DNA from: Oscillospiraceae bacterium | GTDB lineage: Bacteria; Bacillota; Clostridia; Oscillospirales; CAG-272 | DNA length: 64,000 bases | Assembly: GCA_015064735.1 (NCBI GenBank) | Contig: SVRP01000007.1 | Coordinates: 46,673 to 110,672, forward strand | Direction: 5' to 3' | Part shown: positions 17,276-26,468 of the stretch, in pieces | Layout of the letters: the number at the start of each line of letters is the position of its first letter | Position numbering within the stretch: position 1 is the stretch's first letter | The notes under the pieces: model-generated | Seen by the model: the letters and a program-made list of their open reading frames with translations, nothing else | Database searches by the model: none | Told to the model about the DNA's origin: nothing | Position numbers and translations under genes: made by a program

Positions 17276-18528
17276 TTTTCCTCCTGAAATCCAAGAACAC
17301 AAAGCATAGCATTTGCCGTTTCCCGGGGTACCTCCCTGCTGTCTACAGCATGATCGGCAAATGCCTCATAGGCATCCTTTCTCGCATTGAAAAGAGCCTC
17401 CAGGGGCCCTCTTTGCGACAGTGGTCTGCCATCGGTCGATAGCTTTGAAAGCTCCCTCTTAAGATATATTATAGTTCCGTTTTGATGAAGAATGCCGTAA
17501 TTGTATTCTCTCGTTACTGCGCCGCCGCCGCAGGCAATGACCTTTCCGCTCTGCTTCCCGAGAAAAGCAAGCACCTCATGCTCCATTTCTCTGAACCTGT
17601 TCTCACCGAGGGTATTTATTGCTTCGGCGGGTGTGATTCCGTGCATTTTTTCAAACTCCGTGTCGGCATCGAAAAATTCACGTCCAAGTGTCTTTGCGAG
17701 AACCGACCCCACAGTGCTTTTTCCGCACCCCGGCATGCCTATAAGTATTATATTCTCGGTGTCTCTTTCTATTTTTTCAACCACACGCTCGATGACTCCG
17801 CTCTCTGCCTTTTCGTCGGTAAAAAGCCCGTAAGCCTTTACCGCTTGCGAAACAAGCATATAAAGTCCGTTTATGTGGGGAATTCCCAGCTTCTCCGCGT
17901 CAAGCAAAAGTGCGGTCCTTGCGGGGTTATATATAAGATCGAAAACACCGCGGCAATTCTTGAATTTTTCAAGCTCCACAAGCCGCTCACCGTTATTGGG
18001 GTACATTCCCACAGGGGTCGCATTCACTATGATATCTGCGTCAAGGTGGCGGTCTATATTTAAATAATTATTTTCAAGCCCTCTGCCTACGACGACTATT
18101 TCTCTTGCGCCTCTATCCGCAAGGACGGTCTGCACAGTAAGGGAAGCACCGCCGCTTCCGAGAATGACCGCTTTTTTCTCCTTTACGTCTATTCCCGATG
18201 CGGTTATCATTCCGTCGAAGCCGAAGTAATCGGTATTGTATCCGTCAAGTGTGCCGTCCTTGCGACGCACGACTGTATTGACTGCTCCTATGCGCATAGC
18301 CTCGGGAGATATTCTGTCAAGGAATGGAATAACGGTCTTTTTATACGGAATTGTTACGTTAAAGGCATCAAGCTCCCCGTTTTTTACGAAGCTCCCGACC
18401 TCGTCGGGAGAAAGCTCAAAAAGGTCGTAAGTATAATCGGCTATCTCTGCATGAATTATAGCGGAAAAGCTATGCGTAAGATGCTCCCCGATAAGTCCGC
18501 ATTTCATTTTGCGCCTGCCAACGCTCAT
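17272..18528 (-). CDS. aroE-aroK: Shikimate dehydrogenase-shikimate kinase fusion
   Basis: Bifunctional enzyme for steps 4 and 5 of the shikimate pathway, 418 residues. The N-terminal AroE part (1 to about 260) has LTHSFSAIIHAEI, the catalytic lysine motif FNVTIPYKK, DGYNTDYFGF and the NADP loop ILGSGGASLTVQ. The C-terminal AroK part (about 265 on) has the P-loop GMPGCGKSTVG, DADTEFEKMHG, FREMEHEVL and CGGGAVTR with the lid TDGRPLS. The start is the ATG at 18528: GGAGG lies 7 nt upstream and it overlaps the pheA stop by one base (TGATG). Longer in-frame starts would run into pheA. Fusion of these two steps should channel shikimate. Confidence 0.94.
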   Translation of the reverse strand: MSVGRRKMKCGLIGEHLTHSFSAIIHAEIADYTYDLFELSPDEVGSFVKNGELDAFNVTIPYKKTVIPFLDRISPEAMRIGAVNTVVRRKDGTLDGYNTDYFGFDGMITASGIDVKEKKAVILGSGGASLTVQTVLADRGAREIVVVGRGLENNYLNIDRHLDADIIVNATPVGMYPNNGERLVELEKFKNCRGVFDLIYNPARTALLLDAEKLGIPHINGLYMLVSQAVKAYGLFTDEKAESGVIERVVEKIERDTENIILIGMPGCGKSTVGSVLAKTLGREFFDADTEFEKMHGITPAEAINTLGENRFREMEHEVLAFLGKQSGKVIACGGGAVTREYNYGILHQNGTIIYLKRELSKLSTDGRPLSQRGPLEALFNARKDAYEAFADHAVDSREVPRETANAMLCVLGFQEEK

Positions 18529-19673
18529 CAGACTACCTCCGTATAGGAGCCGAGATATGAGAATTCGTCGCACTCGGCTTCAAGCTCCGAAAGAAGTCTT
18601 GCGAGCTTCGGTGAATATACCGAAACCTCAAGATCAAAGTAGAACATAAATTCAAAATCTCTGTCGGGGATAGGACGTGATTCAAGCTTTATGAGGTTTA
18701 TTCCCAGCGCATTGAATTTGGAAAGTATTCTGTAAAGAGAGCCCGGCTTATGGGGAGTAACCACCATAAGGCTGGTTCTGTCTGCTCCGGGGTAGATCTC
18801 GGTTTTATTGGTTATACATATAAATCTTGTATGGTTGTTTCCGTTATCCTGAACGGATGAGCGAAGCACCGACAGTCCGTACTGTCCCGCGCAAGCGCGT
18901 GAGGATAGCGACGCAAGGTCGCGTCTGCCCGATTTTGCAACCATTTCCGCAGCCTTCGCCGTATTTTCCACACGGGTTATCTTAACCTGCGGACCAAGTG
19001 TTGCAAGGAAGGATGCGCACTGGCTTATTGCCTGCTCGTGGGAGACTATCTCCCTTATTTCGGAAATATCCACGCCCTTGAGCGTAAGCAGATTATGATC
19101 TATCTTTATGCGGGCTGTTCTTACAATTCTGAAATTATGGCTTATCATAAGGTCGTAAACCCTTTTAACCGAACCCGCCGTACTGTTCTCTATGGGAATT
19201 ACCGCATAACGGCACATTCCGGACTCGATAGCCGAAAACACCTTTTCCCAGTTAGAGAAAAACACAATGTTAGGCGCTTCGAAAAGCTTCTCTGCCGCGA
19301 TCTGAGAGTATGCACCCTCTACTCCCTGACATGCAACTGCGGCTCTTGCGGGAAATACCTTTTGGGTGTTCTCAACAGCGTCCGTTATCTCCCGATAAAG
19401 CGCCGAGTCGCTGTTCAATTTCGTGTGCTGATAGGATTTTGAAAGATCCATAAGCGTTGAGTAAAGGGTTCTCGAATATTCCTCAAGCTCTTCACCCGAA
19501 AGCTCTGATATTTTATCAAGCAATGCCCTCTCTCTTGCAGGGTCAAAGACGGGCATGTTATTTTCTCTTTTATATTCGGCAACATTTGCCGAGACCTTCA
19601 TTCTTCTTTTGAACAGCTCAACCATCTCGCGGTCTATGCTGTCTATTTCTTCTCTTAATTTATTCAATTCCAT
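18528..19673 (-). CDS. pheA: Chorismate mutase/prephenate dehydratase (P-protein)
   Basis: Makes phenylpyruvate from chorismate by way of prephenate. 381 residues in three parts: AroQ-type chorismate mutase (about 1-90, LNKLREEIDSIDREMVELF, KRENNMPVFDPARE), prephenate dehydratase (about 105-290, IPIENSTAGSV and NNHTRFICI), and a C-terminal ACT domain (about 295-380) with KLESRPIPD, the motif for phenylalanine feedback binding. The start is taken as the ATG at 19673, because AAGG lies 8 nt upstream; a GTG 9 nt earlier is too close to the ribosome site. It directly follows the MFS gene and overlaps aroE-aroK. Confidence 0.94.
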   Translation of the reverse strand: MELNKLREEIDSIDREMVELFKRRMKVSANVAEYKRENNMPVFDPARERALLDKISELSGEELEEYSRTLYSTLMDLSKSYQHTKLNSDSALYREITDAVENTQKVFPARAAVACQGVEGAYSQIAAEKLFEAPNIVFFSNWEKVFSAIESGMCRYAVIPIENSTAGSVKRVYDLMISHNFRIVRTARIKIDHNLLTLKGVDISEIREIVSHEQAISQCASFLATLGPQVKITRVENTAKAAEMVAKSGRRDLASLSSRACAGQYGLSVLRSSVQDNGNNHTRFICITNKTEIYPGADRTSLMVVTPHKPGSLYRILSKFNALGINLIKLESRPIPDRDFEFMFYFDLEVSVYSPKLARLLSELEAECDEFSYLGSYTEVV

Positions 19674-19687
19674 GGTTTTCACCTTCT

Positions 19688-20881
19688 TTACTTATTTACT
19701 TTTCTCCTTTTAGAAAAGCCTAAGAACAACATCACAATCATTAATATGGGATAAACGAGGGATACAAGGAATGCTACCTGCAGCTTATTATTGCAGGCTT
19801 CGGCTATCCAACCCGCCGCCGTAGGTCCAACAAGGCATCCCATATCTCCTGCCATTGCAAGAAATGCGAACATTCTTACACCGCCCCAAGGCATTTTTGA
19901 GGACGCAAGGCTGTATGTTCCCGGCCACATGATTCCCGTGGCAAGACCGCAAAGCGCGCATCCCAAAAGAGATATAATCGGTACGGGGGACAGCGCCGCG
20001 ATTATATACGATGCCATACAAAGCACCGAGGATATTGCGATAAAATTAGTAAGCCGTATCCGTCCGTCCGACCTTCCGTAAAAGACTCGCGCGCTTCCCA
20101 TGAGAATGGCAAACAGACAGGGACCAAGTATGTCTCCCGCCGTCTTGTTTATTCCAAGTCCCGTCTGGGCAAAGCTTGATGCCCACTGCCCCATGACCTG
20201 CTCAGCCGCTCCCGCACAGAACATCATAATTATAAATATCCAGAATATCCCCGATTTTACGAGGCTCCTTGGCTCGTCGGAATCCCCGACATCAGCCGTT
20301 TCGAGCTTATATATAGGCACTAAACAAAAAGCTATAGCTCCTATAGCGGGAATTATTGCCCAAAGGGCGGAAAGCAATCTCCAATGCTCTATTCCGACGA
20401 AAGTGAAAAAGAGCGTAGAAAGAATTACAACTCCCGCGAGCCCCCAGCTGTAAAATGAGTGCAAAAGGCTCATCTGCGCGCTCTTGTTTTCGGTAGGCGC
20501 CGCCTCAACTATGGGACTCACGAAAACCTCGATTATTCCACCGCCTACTGCGGCAACGACTACCGCGATTACAAGTCCCGCATAAGGCGTGGGCATTATA
20601 TCGGGAAGATAAGCGAAGCCCGTCATTCCGATTACCGCGCATATATGGGCAAATATTACAGTGGCTCTGATATTCAGCCTATGAGCTATTTTTGCCGTTA
20701 TAAAATCTGCCGCAAGCTGTGTCAGAAAGCTTATTCCTATAAGCAGCCCTATCATACCTATGGATATTCCGTAGGTAGTTTCAAAGGTAACGAACAGAAG
20801 CGGCGCAAAATTTATGGTAATTGCCTGAGTCAGGTACCCTATATAGGATGCTCTGACCGTGTGTTTTGCGTTTAAATTCAT
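19688..20881 (-). CDS. Major facilitator superfamily transporter
   Basis: 397-residue integral membrane protein with about twelve hydrophobic helices and the N-terminal half signature QAITINFAPLLFVTF, the loop ITAKIAHRLNIRATV after helix 2 and HSFYSWGLAGVVILS near helix 5. It resembles the FucP/sugar-permease-like branch often just called MFS. It sits inside the aromatic amino acid operon between aroC and pheA, with gaps of 17 nt and 14 nt, so it must be made with the pathway. That suggests transport of an aromatic amino acid, a pathway intermediate or a related compound, but homology alone does not give the substrate. Confidence 0.82.
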   Translation of the reverse strand: MNLNAKHTVRASYIGYLTQAITINFAPLLFVTFETTYGISIGMIGLLIGISFLTQLAADFITAKIAHRLNIRATVIFAHICAVIGMTGFAYLPDIMPTPYAGLVIAVVVAAVGGGIIEVFVSPIVEAAPTENKSAQMSLLHSFYSWGLAGVVILSTLFFTFVGIEHWRLLSALWAIIPAIGAIAFCLVPIYKLETADVGDSDEPRSLVKSGIFWIFIIMMFCAGAAEQVMGQWASSFAQTGLGINKTAGDILGPCLFAILMGSARVFYGRSDGRIRLTNFIAISSVLCMASYIIAALSPVPIISLLGCALCGLATGIMWPGTYSLASSKMPWGGVRMFAFLAMAGDMGCLVGPTAAGWIAEACNNKLQVAFLVSLVYPILMIVMLFLGFSKRRKVNK

Positions 20882-20898
20882 ATTTTCCTCTGAAAGAA

Positions 20899-21984
20899 TT
20901 ATTTATCGAAAAGCATGTCGTATACGGCAATTGCGGCAACGGCTTCAAATACCGGAACGGCTCTCACCGCAATACACGGGTCGTGTCTACCCTTTATTTT
21001 CAGCTTAACGGGGGTCATGGCGGTCATATCCACACTGTCCTGCTCACAGAAGATAGACGGTGTGGGCTTCATTGCCGCCCTGAATACTATTGGCATTCCC
21101 GTGCTCATTCCACCGAGAATCCCTCCTGCGTGATTTGTTTTCAGAACCACCTTTTCGCCATCGGTATAATAAGGGTCGTTATTCTCCGAGCCTCTGAGCA
21201 AAGACGCCCCGAAGCCCTCACCGAACTCTATTCCCTTTACACCGGGTATACCGAAAACTATTGCCGATATTCTGTTTTCAATACCGTCAAACATATGCTC
21301 TCCAAGGCCCGTGGGCAATCCTGTTACGGCGCACTCAACCACACCTCCTACAGAATCGCCTTCCGCTCTGACCTTCTCTATAAGTTTACGCATTTGCTCC
21401 CCCGACTGTTCGCATAGAACGGGAAGCTCCGCTTTTGTTTTCAATATCTCAAATTCGGTCTTTCCTACCTTTGCCATATCAAATGGTGTATCCTTGACGT
21501 TGCCCACCGAATAAAGGTGAGCGGCTATCTCTATGCCTTTGCATTTAAGATATTGCAAGCATATTCCGCCTACGATACAAAGAGGAGCTGTAAGTCTTCC
21601 CGAAAAATGTCCTCCTCCGCGAAGGTCCACGTTCTCGCCGTATTTCATTCTCGCGGCAAAATCCGCGTGTGAGGGTCTTGGCACAAAGGCTTGCCCCGAG
21701 TAATCCGACGAACGCTGATTCGTATTTTTTATTACCGCGTGAAGTCTCTCTCCGGTAAGTGTTCCGTCCGCGTTGACTCCCGTAAGAAATTCGGGCATGT
21801 CCGCTTCCTTGCGGGGAGTAGACACAGAGCTGTTACCGGGGGCTCTTCTTTTCATAAATGCATGAAGCTCCTCGAAATTAAGGGCAAAACCTTTCGGAAG
21901 CCCCTCTGCCACTATTCCTATTTCGGGATCGTGGGAGCCGCCGTATACGGATATATTTATATTTTTTCCATAACTTGTAGCCAT
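20899..21984 (-). CDS. aroC: Chorismate synthase
   Basis: Last common shikimate step: anti-1,4-elimination of phosphate from EPSP to chorismate, needing reduced FMN. 361 residues, normal. Signatures: GGSHDPEIGIVAEGLPKGF near the start, RRAPGNSSVSTPRKE, SGQAFVPRPSHADFAARMKYG, RGGGHFSGRLTAP and the C-terminal KGRHDPCIAVRAVPV. It is followed 17 nt later by the MFS gene and preceded 18 nt earlier by aroA, with ribosome site AAAGG in front of the ATG. Confidence 0.95.
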   Translation of the reverse strand: MATSYGKNINISVYGGSHDPEIGIVAEGLPKGFALNFEELHAFMKRRAPGNSSVSTPRKEADMPEFLTGVNADGTLTGERLHAVIKNTNQRSSDYSGQAFVPRPSHADFAARMKYGENVDLRGGGHFSGRLTAPLCIVGGICLQYLKCKGIEIAAHLYSVGNVKDTPFDMAKVGKTEFEILKTKAELPVLCEQSGEQMRKLIEKVRAEGDSVGGVVECAVTGLPTGLGEHMFDGIENRISAIVFGIPGVKGIEFGEGFGASLLRGSENNDPYYTDGEKVVLKTNHAGGILGGMSTGMPIVFRAAMKPTPSIFCEQDSVDMTAMTPVKLKIKGRHDPCIAVRAVPVFEAVAAIAVYDMLFDK

Positions 21985-22002
21985 AATTCCGCCTTTTACC
22001 TT

Positions 22003-23265
22003 TTATATTTCTTCTGCCTTTATTTCAAGGTTCTTTATATCTTCCCAGAAGCTCGGATAGGATTTTTCAACAGCCTCTGCCTTCTCTATTACTACTTCAC
22101 CTTTGCAAGCCGTTGCCGCAACCGCCGCACTCATGGCAATTCTGTGATCGCCAAATGAATGAGTATTGCCGCCCAAAAGCTCTTTCCTTCCGCGGATGAC
22201 GAGTCCGTCCTCGGTCTCGCTTATATCCGCGCCGAGCGATGTCAGCATATTTTTCACCGACATCAGTCTGTCGCTTTCCTTTAAGCGAAGTCTTGACGCG
22301 TTATATATGATCGTCTTTCCCTCTGCTACCGATGCAACGGTTGCCAACACGGGAACAAGATCGGGAATCTGCGACGCGTCTATATCTATTCCGAAAAGCT
22401 TTTCCCGTGATACGGTTATTTCATCGGTATTTACTTCAATGTTTGCGCCGAATCTTGAAAGCAGCTCGACAATTTTCTTGTCTCCCTGAGTTGATTCGAT
22501 ATTGACTCCCGTAACCGTTACGGGATATTTGCCTATTGCTCCCATTGCAAGGGGAAACGCGGCATTCGACCAGTCCCCCTCGGCAAACACCTCTCCGCAT
22601 GAGAAAAGTCCGCGGCTTCCGTCTACCGAATAGCCGTCATCGGTTCTCTTTATCTCTGCTCCAAAGGTACGGAGCGCCTCCATAGTCATTTGGACGTAGG
22701 GCTCTGATTCGAGCTTATGGGTTATTTTTATATTTCCCGACTTACGGCAAACCGCAAGTGAGAAAAGCAATCCGCTTATGAACTGCGAGGAAACTCCTCC
22801 CGATATAGAAAAGTCGTTACCCTCTGCTTTCCCTTTGCACGAAAGCACATTTGTGTCTGTCCATTCAAGGCTTACCCCGCCTTTTTCAAGAAGCTCCCAC
22901 AGAGGTGAGAGAGGTCTGCTTGGAAGTCTGCCCGACATGACAAATGTCGAATCTGCTCCGAGCATACAGGTAACGGGAAGCAAAAAGCGGAGAGTAGAGC
23001 CGCTCTCATTGCAATTCAGCAGCGCGTTTTTACGAAGCTCTCTTACGGGAGCTACAAGGAAGCTGTCCCCACGTCTCTCAATATCCGCGCCAAGAGCTCT
23101 CAGGCACTCTGCCGTCGCCCTTATATCGTCATTCAATTCCTTGCAGCGTATTACCGTCTCCCTGTCAGCAAAGGCGGCGCAAATAAGCAATCTGTGTGCT
23201 GCTGATTTCGAAGCTATCGCCTTGATTTTCCCCTTTGCTTCCGAGGGATATATCCTCATATTCAT
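22003..23265 (-). CDS. aroA: 3-phosphoshikimate 1-carboxyvinyltransferase (EPSP synthase)
   Basis: Joins shikimate-3-phosphate and PEP to EPSP. 420 residues. Motifs: KGKIKAIASKSAAHRLLICA with the substrate lysine, NESGSTLRFLLPV, the central GVSSQFISGLLFSL, and RLRLKESDRL with the C-terminal GDHRIAMSAAV. The segment NESGSTLRF replaces the usual GNSGTTxR and is characteristic of class II/clostridial enzymes. Whether this makes it glyphosate-tolerant cannot be told here. The start ATG overlaps the aroB stop by one base (TAATG), so the two are translationally coupled. Confidence 0.93.
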   Translation of the reverse strand: MNMRIYPSEAKGKIKAIASKSAAHRLLICAAFADRETVIRCKELNDDIRATAECLRALGADIERRGDSFLVAPVRELRKNALLNCNESGSTLRFLLPVTCMLGADSTFVMSGRLPSRPLSPLWELLEKGGVSLEWTDTNVLSCKGKAEGNDFSISGGVSSQFISGLLFSLAVCRKSGNIKITHKLESEPYVQMTMEALRTFGAEIKRTDDGYSVDGSRGLFSCGEVFAEGDWSNAAFPLAMGAIGKYPVTVTGVNIESTQGDKKIVELLSRFGANIEVNTDEITVSREKLFGIDIDASQIPDLVPVLATVASVAEGKTIIYNASRLRLKESDRLMSVKNMLTSLGADISETEDGLVIRGRKELLGGNTHSFGDHRIAMSAAVAATACKGEVVIEKAEAVEKSYPSFWEDIKNLEIKAEEI

Positions 23266-24320
23266 TATTCAAGTCCTTTCGCAATAAGTCCGCAAAGCTC
23301 GCTTACGGGTATCCTTACAAGACGGCATTCTCCTATGCCGAAAGGAATTACAACACAGATTTCGTCTCCTGCCCTCTTTTTATCTGCCGTGGCAACAGAG
23401 AAAAGCTCGTCCGCGCCATAGGGACACTCTGTGGGAAGTCCCTCCTTTTCAAGGAGCGCGATTATTTCTTCTACGTCTTCCTTTTTGCAATATCCCAGCT
23501 TATATGCCGCCTTTGATATTATTGCCATTCCCATTGCAACTGCCCTGCCGTGGGAAATTTCAAACTCGGAACAGACCTCTATCGCGTGCCCAACCGTGTG
23601 TCCAAGATTAAGAAGCTGTCTTTTACCGTTATCATGCTCGTCCTCTTCAACTATATCGGCTTTCATCTGAACGCAATCGGCAATTATTTCCTCTATTTGA
23701 GCGGCAATTCCATTTTGAAGCTTATCAAAAAGCTTTCTGTTTCCGATTACACCGTACTTTATTACCTCTGCGCATCCGTCGGAAAAAACCTCTGCATCAA
23801 GAGTATCAAGGGTACTGTAATCGCATATTACGAGAGTCGGCTGATAAAAGGCTCCCATAAGGTTCTTTCCCGCTTTCAAATCAACGGCTGTTTTTCCACC
23901 CACTGAGGAGTCGGTTGCCGCGAGAAGTGTAGTGGGAAGCTGAACAAATCTTATTCCCCTTAAGTAAACCGCCGCTGCAAATCCGCCGAGATCCCCGACG
24001 ACACCGCCACCGAGAGCGACCAACACGTCCTTTCTTGTCAGTCTGTTTTCAGCCATAAACTCAACAAGCCTTACAAGATTTTCGGTGCTTTTAGAGGCTT
24101 CCCCACTCTCAATTATGAATTCGAGAGTATCAAATCCACTCGCCAAAAGTCCTTTCTTTACCTTATCAAGATAAAGGGGCGCTACGTTCGTATCGGTCAG
24201 AATACATACTCTGCACGTGCCTCCAAGAGCGTCAAGGCAGTATTCTCCTACCCGCAAGAGCGCGTCCTTTTCTATTATTACGTTGTAAGAGCTTGATGCG
24301 TTTACCTGTATTTTTCTCAT
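23265..24320 (-). CDS. aroB: 3-dehydroquinate synthase
   Basis: Second shikimate step: NAD- and metal-dependent cyclisation of DAHP to 3-dehydroquinate. 351 residues. Signatures: GEASKSTENLVRLVEFM, LVALGGGVVGDLGGFAAAVYLRGI, PTTLLAATDSSVGGKTAVD, EVIKYGVIG and GHTVGHAIE with metal-binding histidine. Start ATG at 24320 follows AAAAGGAAT. It is 20 nt downstream of tyrA. Confidence 0.95.
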   Translation of the reverse strand: MRKIQVNASSSYNVIIEKDALLRVGEYCLDALGGTCRVCILTDTNVAPLYLDKVKKGLLASGFDTLEFIIESGEASKSTENLVRLVEFMAENRLTRKDVLVALGGGVVGDLGGFAAAVYLRGIRFVQLPTTLLAATDSSVGGKTAVDLKAGKNLMGAFYQPTLVICDYSTLDTLDAEVFSDGCAEVIKYGVIGNRKLFDKLQNGIAAQIEEIIADCVQMKADIVEEDEHDNGKRQLLNLGHTVGHAIEVCSEFEISHGRAVAMGMAIISKAAYKLGYCKKEDVEEIIALLEKEGLPTECPYGADELFSVATADKKRAGDEICVVIPFGIGECRLVRIPVSELCGLIAKGLE

Positions 24321-24340
24321 TTTCCCATTCCTTTTTGGAA

Positions 24341-25171
24341 TTATCCGTCTATTTTTTCCTTAGCCTCGCGTCCGTCCTTAAGGAGCGACCTTAAAGTCTC
24401 GGAGTCATTGTTTTCTATTGCATCTCTGTATTCCGAAAGAGATTTTATTATGGTATCCAGCTCGAAAAGCAGCGGCTCCTTATTTTCAAGGAAAAGCTCC
24501 GTCCACATATTCTCATTGAGCCACGCGACACGGGTCATATCCTTGTAGCTTCCCGCCGAAAAGCCCTTGTGTCCCTTCGCTGTCGGGCTCTTTACGTATG
24601 CGTTTGACACCACGTGAGCAAGCTGAGAGGTAAAGGCTATCATTCCGTCGTGCGCCTCTGCCGTGGTTACCGACAACCGTCCGAAGCCCGCCGGAGCAAG
24701 CATTTTCTTTATTCCGTCTATGAAAGATATATCGTCATATTTCGGGGGCACAAGCACCATAGGCGCGCCCTTGAAAAGAGTTGCCGAGGAATATTTGATT
24801 CCCGAATACTGCTTTCCCGCCATGGGGTGCCCGCCTATGAAGGTAAATCCGTATTTTTTTGCAAGCGCGAAGCCCTTTTCGCATATGAGCTTTTTGGTTC
24901 CGCAAAGGTCTATTACCACGGTTTTCTCGGAGACAAGCGGAGCAATTCTTTCAAGATATTCGATAGCTTTTTGAGGGTAGAGTGCGATAAAAATAAGCTC
25001 GCACTCGCCAAGAGCATTGTCGTCAAGCTCTCCGTCAATTATTCCGGCAAGTCTCGCGTAACCGAGGGTAGCCTTATCTATATCCGCGCCCAGCACCTTG
25101 TGTCCAGCCGCCTCATAAGCCTTAGCCATTGAGCCTCCTATAAGCCCAAGACCGCATATTCCAACAGTCAT
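24341..25171 (-). CDS. tyrA: Prephenate dehydrogenase
   Basis: Oxidative decarboxylation of prephenate to 4-hydroxyphenylpyruvate on the tyrosine branch. 276 residues. The N-terminal Rossmann motif GLGLIGGSMAKAYEAAG and GGHPMAGKQYSG carry cofactor and active-site residues. There is no C-terminal ACT domain, so feedback control by tyrosine at protein level is not evident and may be left to the attenuator. I use the ATG at 25171 (AAGGAG 7 nt upstream); a start 24 nt earlier would overlap aroF. Gap to aroF is 1 nt. Confidence 0.93.
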   Translation of the reverse strand: MTVGICGLGLIGGSMAKAYEAAGHKVLGADIDKATLGYARLAGIIDGELDDNALGECELIFIALYPQKAIEYLERIAPLVSEKTVVIDLCGTKKLICEKGFALAKKYGFTFIGGHPMAGKQYSGIKYSSATLFKGAPMVLVPPKYDDISFIDGIKKMLAPAGFGRLSVTTAEAHDGMIAFTSQLAHVVSNAYVKSPTAKGHKGFSAGSYKDMTRVAWLNENMWTELFLENKEPLLFELDTIIKSLSEYRDAIENNDSETLRSLLKDGREAKEKIDG

Positions 25172-25172
25172 A

Positions 25173-26180
25173 TCAGTTCTCCTTAACGGCTTCAAGCACT
25201 TGTCTTGTAGCCTTCATTACGTCGGCAAAGGTGTCGGGTGTCAGCGACTGTGCCCCGTCGCAAAGAGCGTGGGCGGGGTCGTTATGTACCTCTATCATAA
25301 GTCCGTCAGCACCGCAAGCCGCAGCCGCAAGAGCCATAGGCTTTACAAGTCTTGCAACTCCCGTTGCGTGAGAGGGGTCTATAATTACCGGAAGATGTGT
25401 AAGCTCGTGAAGCATGGGCACTGCCGAAAGGTCAAGCGTATTTCTCGTGTATGTCTCAAAGGTGCGTATACCTCTTTCACAAAGAATAATATTCTCGTTG
25501 CCCCCCGCCATAATGTATTCTGCCGACATGAGAAGCTCTTTGAGTGTGTTCGCCAAGCCTCGCTTGAGAAGTATAGGCTTTCTCGTTCTTCCAAGCTCCT
25601 TGAGAAGCTCAAAGTTCTGCATGTTTCTCGCACCCACCTGAATTACGTCAACCTCCTCAAAAAGAGGCAGATGATTTGCGTTCATTATCTCGGTTACAAT
25701 GGGAAGTCCCGTTTCCTTTTTAGCTTTGAGAAGTATCTCTATGCCGTCGGCTTTAAGTCCTTGGAAGTCGTAAGGGGACGTACGGGGCTTGAATGCGCCT
25801 CCGCGGAGCATGGTGGCTCCCGCTGCCTTCACGGCTCTCGCTATCTCCATGACCTGTTCTTCGCTCTCAACCGAGCAGGGCCCCGCCATAACGGCGAAAA
25901 TATCTCCGCCCACAGAGGTACCGTTTACCTTGATTATACTGTCATCGGGGTGGAATTTTCTGTTTGCGCTCTTAAAGGGCTCGCTTATTCTCTTTACAGA
26001 ATCCACGATCTCAAGGCTTTCAAGAAGCTCTGCGTCTATCTTTGCCGTATCTCCCACAAGCCCCACCACCGTGTGGACGGTTCCTCTGGAAATGTGAACG
26101 TCAAGTCCCTGCTCCTTAAGCCAATTTGACAGATTTTCAATCTGAGCGTCTGTTGTTCCGTTTTTCAATACTGCGATCAT
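25173..26180 (-). CDS. aroF: DAHP synthase (type I beta, aroA(Q)/KDO8P-like)
   Basis: First committed step: PEP + erythrose-4-phosphate gives DAHP. 335 residues. The N-terminal 70 residues ([32 protein letters not shown]) form a ferredoxin-like regulatory domain; the barrel follows with [35 protein letters not shown] and IIDPSHATG. It has the architecture of Thermotoga/Bacillus-type enzymes, where the N-terminal domain mediates allosteric inhibition by aromatic amino acids. It is the first structural gene after the attenuator; AGGAG precedes the ATG. Confidence 0.95.
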   Translation of the reverse strand: MIAVLKNGTTDAQIENLSNWLKEQGLDVHISRGTVHTVVGLVGDTAKIDAELLESLEIVDSVKRISEPFKSANRKFHPDDSIIKVNGTSVGGDIFAVMAGPCSVESEEQVMEIARAVKAAGATMLRGGAFKPRTSPYDFQGLKADGIEILLKAKKETGLPIVTEIMNANHLPLFEEVDVIQVGARNMQNFELLKELGRTRKPILLKRGLANTLKELLMSAEYIMAGGNENIILCERGIRTFETYTRNTLDLSAVPMLHELTHLPVIIDPSHATGVARLVKPMALAAAACGADGLMIEVHNDPAHALCDGAQSLTPDTFADVMKATRQVLEAVKEN

Positions 26181-26245
26181 AATTTTTCTCCTAAAAATTT
26201 ATTTTTCCTGCGTGTAAGAGAGGAATGAACGCTTCACCACGCAAG

Positions 26246-26289
26246 AAAAAATGAAGCCCTCACGGTGTTTTTCACCGGAAAGGCTTCAT
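26246..26289 (-). terminator. Attenuator terminator upstream of aroF
   Basis: On the minus strand ATGAAGCC (26289-26282) pairs with GGCTTCAT (26258-26251), enclosing an inner CGGTG/CACCG hairpin. TTTTTT follows. The hairpin lies between the leader peptide and aroF, so it is an in-leader terminator rather than the end of a gene. Confidence 0.85.
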
Positions 26290-26359
26290 GAAAGTTTCTT
26301 ATTAGATCGGTTTTATTCCGACTCAGATAAAAACAATTGAAACTAAAATCCGCAACAAA

Positions 26360-26369
26360 AAGCACCTTT
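26360..26369 (-). promoter_or_regulatory. Candidate antiterminator arm
   Basis: AAAG-GT-GCTT, starting 6 nt after the leader-peptide stop, can pair with AAGCCTTT (26286-26279) in the left arm of the terminator (8 bp with a 2-nt bulge). A ribosome finishing the leader would cover it; one stalled on the Tyr/Phe codons would leave it free. The pairing is inferred by eye, not computed. Confidence 0.45.
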
Positions 26370-26374
26370 ATTCA

Positions 26375-26437
26375 TTACTTATCCGTAAAGTAATAAAAAT
26401 AAAGGTAATAATATTTGTTTGCGAAAATATTATTCAT
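26375..26437 (-). CDS. Tyr/Phe-rich leader peptide of the aromatic operon
   Basis: 20-codon open reading frame, ATG at 26437 and TAA at 26377-26375, preceded by GAGGAG with 8 nt spacing. The peptide contains the run KYYYLYFYYF: within residues 9-17 there are six Tyr and two Phe, and one more Phe at residue 5. It lies downstream of a sigma-A promoter and upstream of an intrinsic terminator and aroF. This is the arrangement of a transcription-attenuation leader in which shortage of charged tRNA-Tyr or tRNA-Phe stalls the ribosome and lets polymerase read into aroF. The peptide itself probably has no function after translation. Confidence 0.85.
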   Translation of the reverse strand: MNNIFANKYYYLYFYYFTDK

Positions 26438-26468
26438 TGCCTTTTCTCCTCTGCTTGATGATAGGTTA

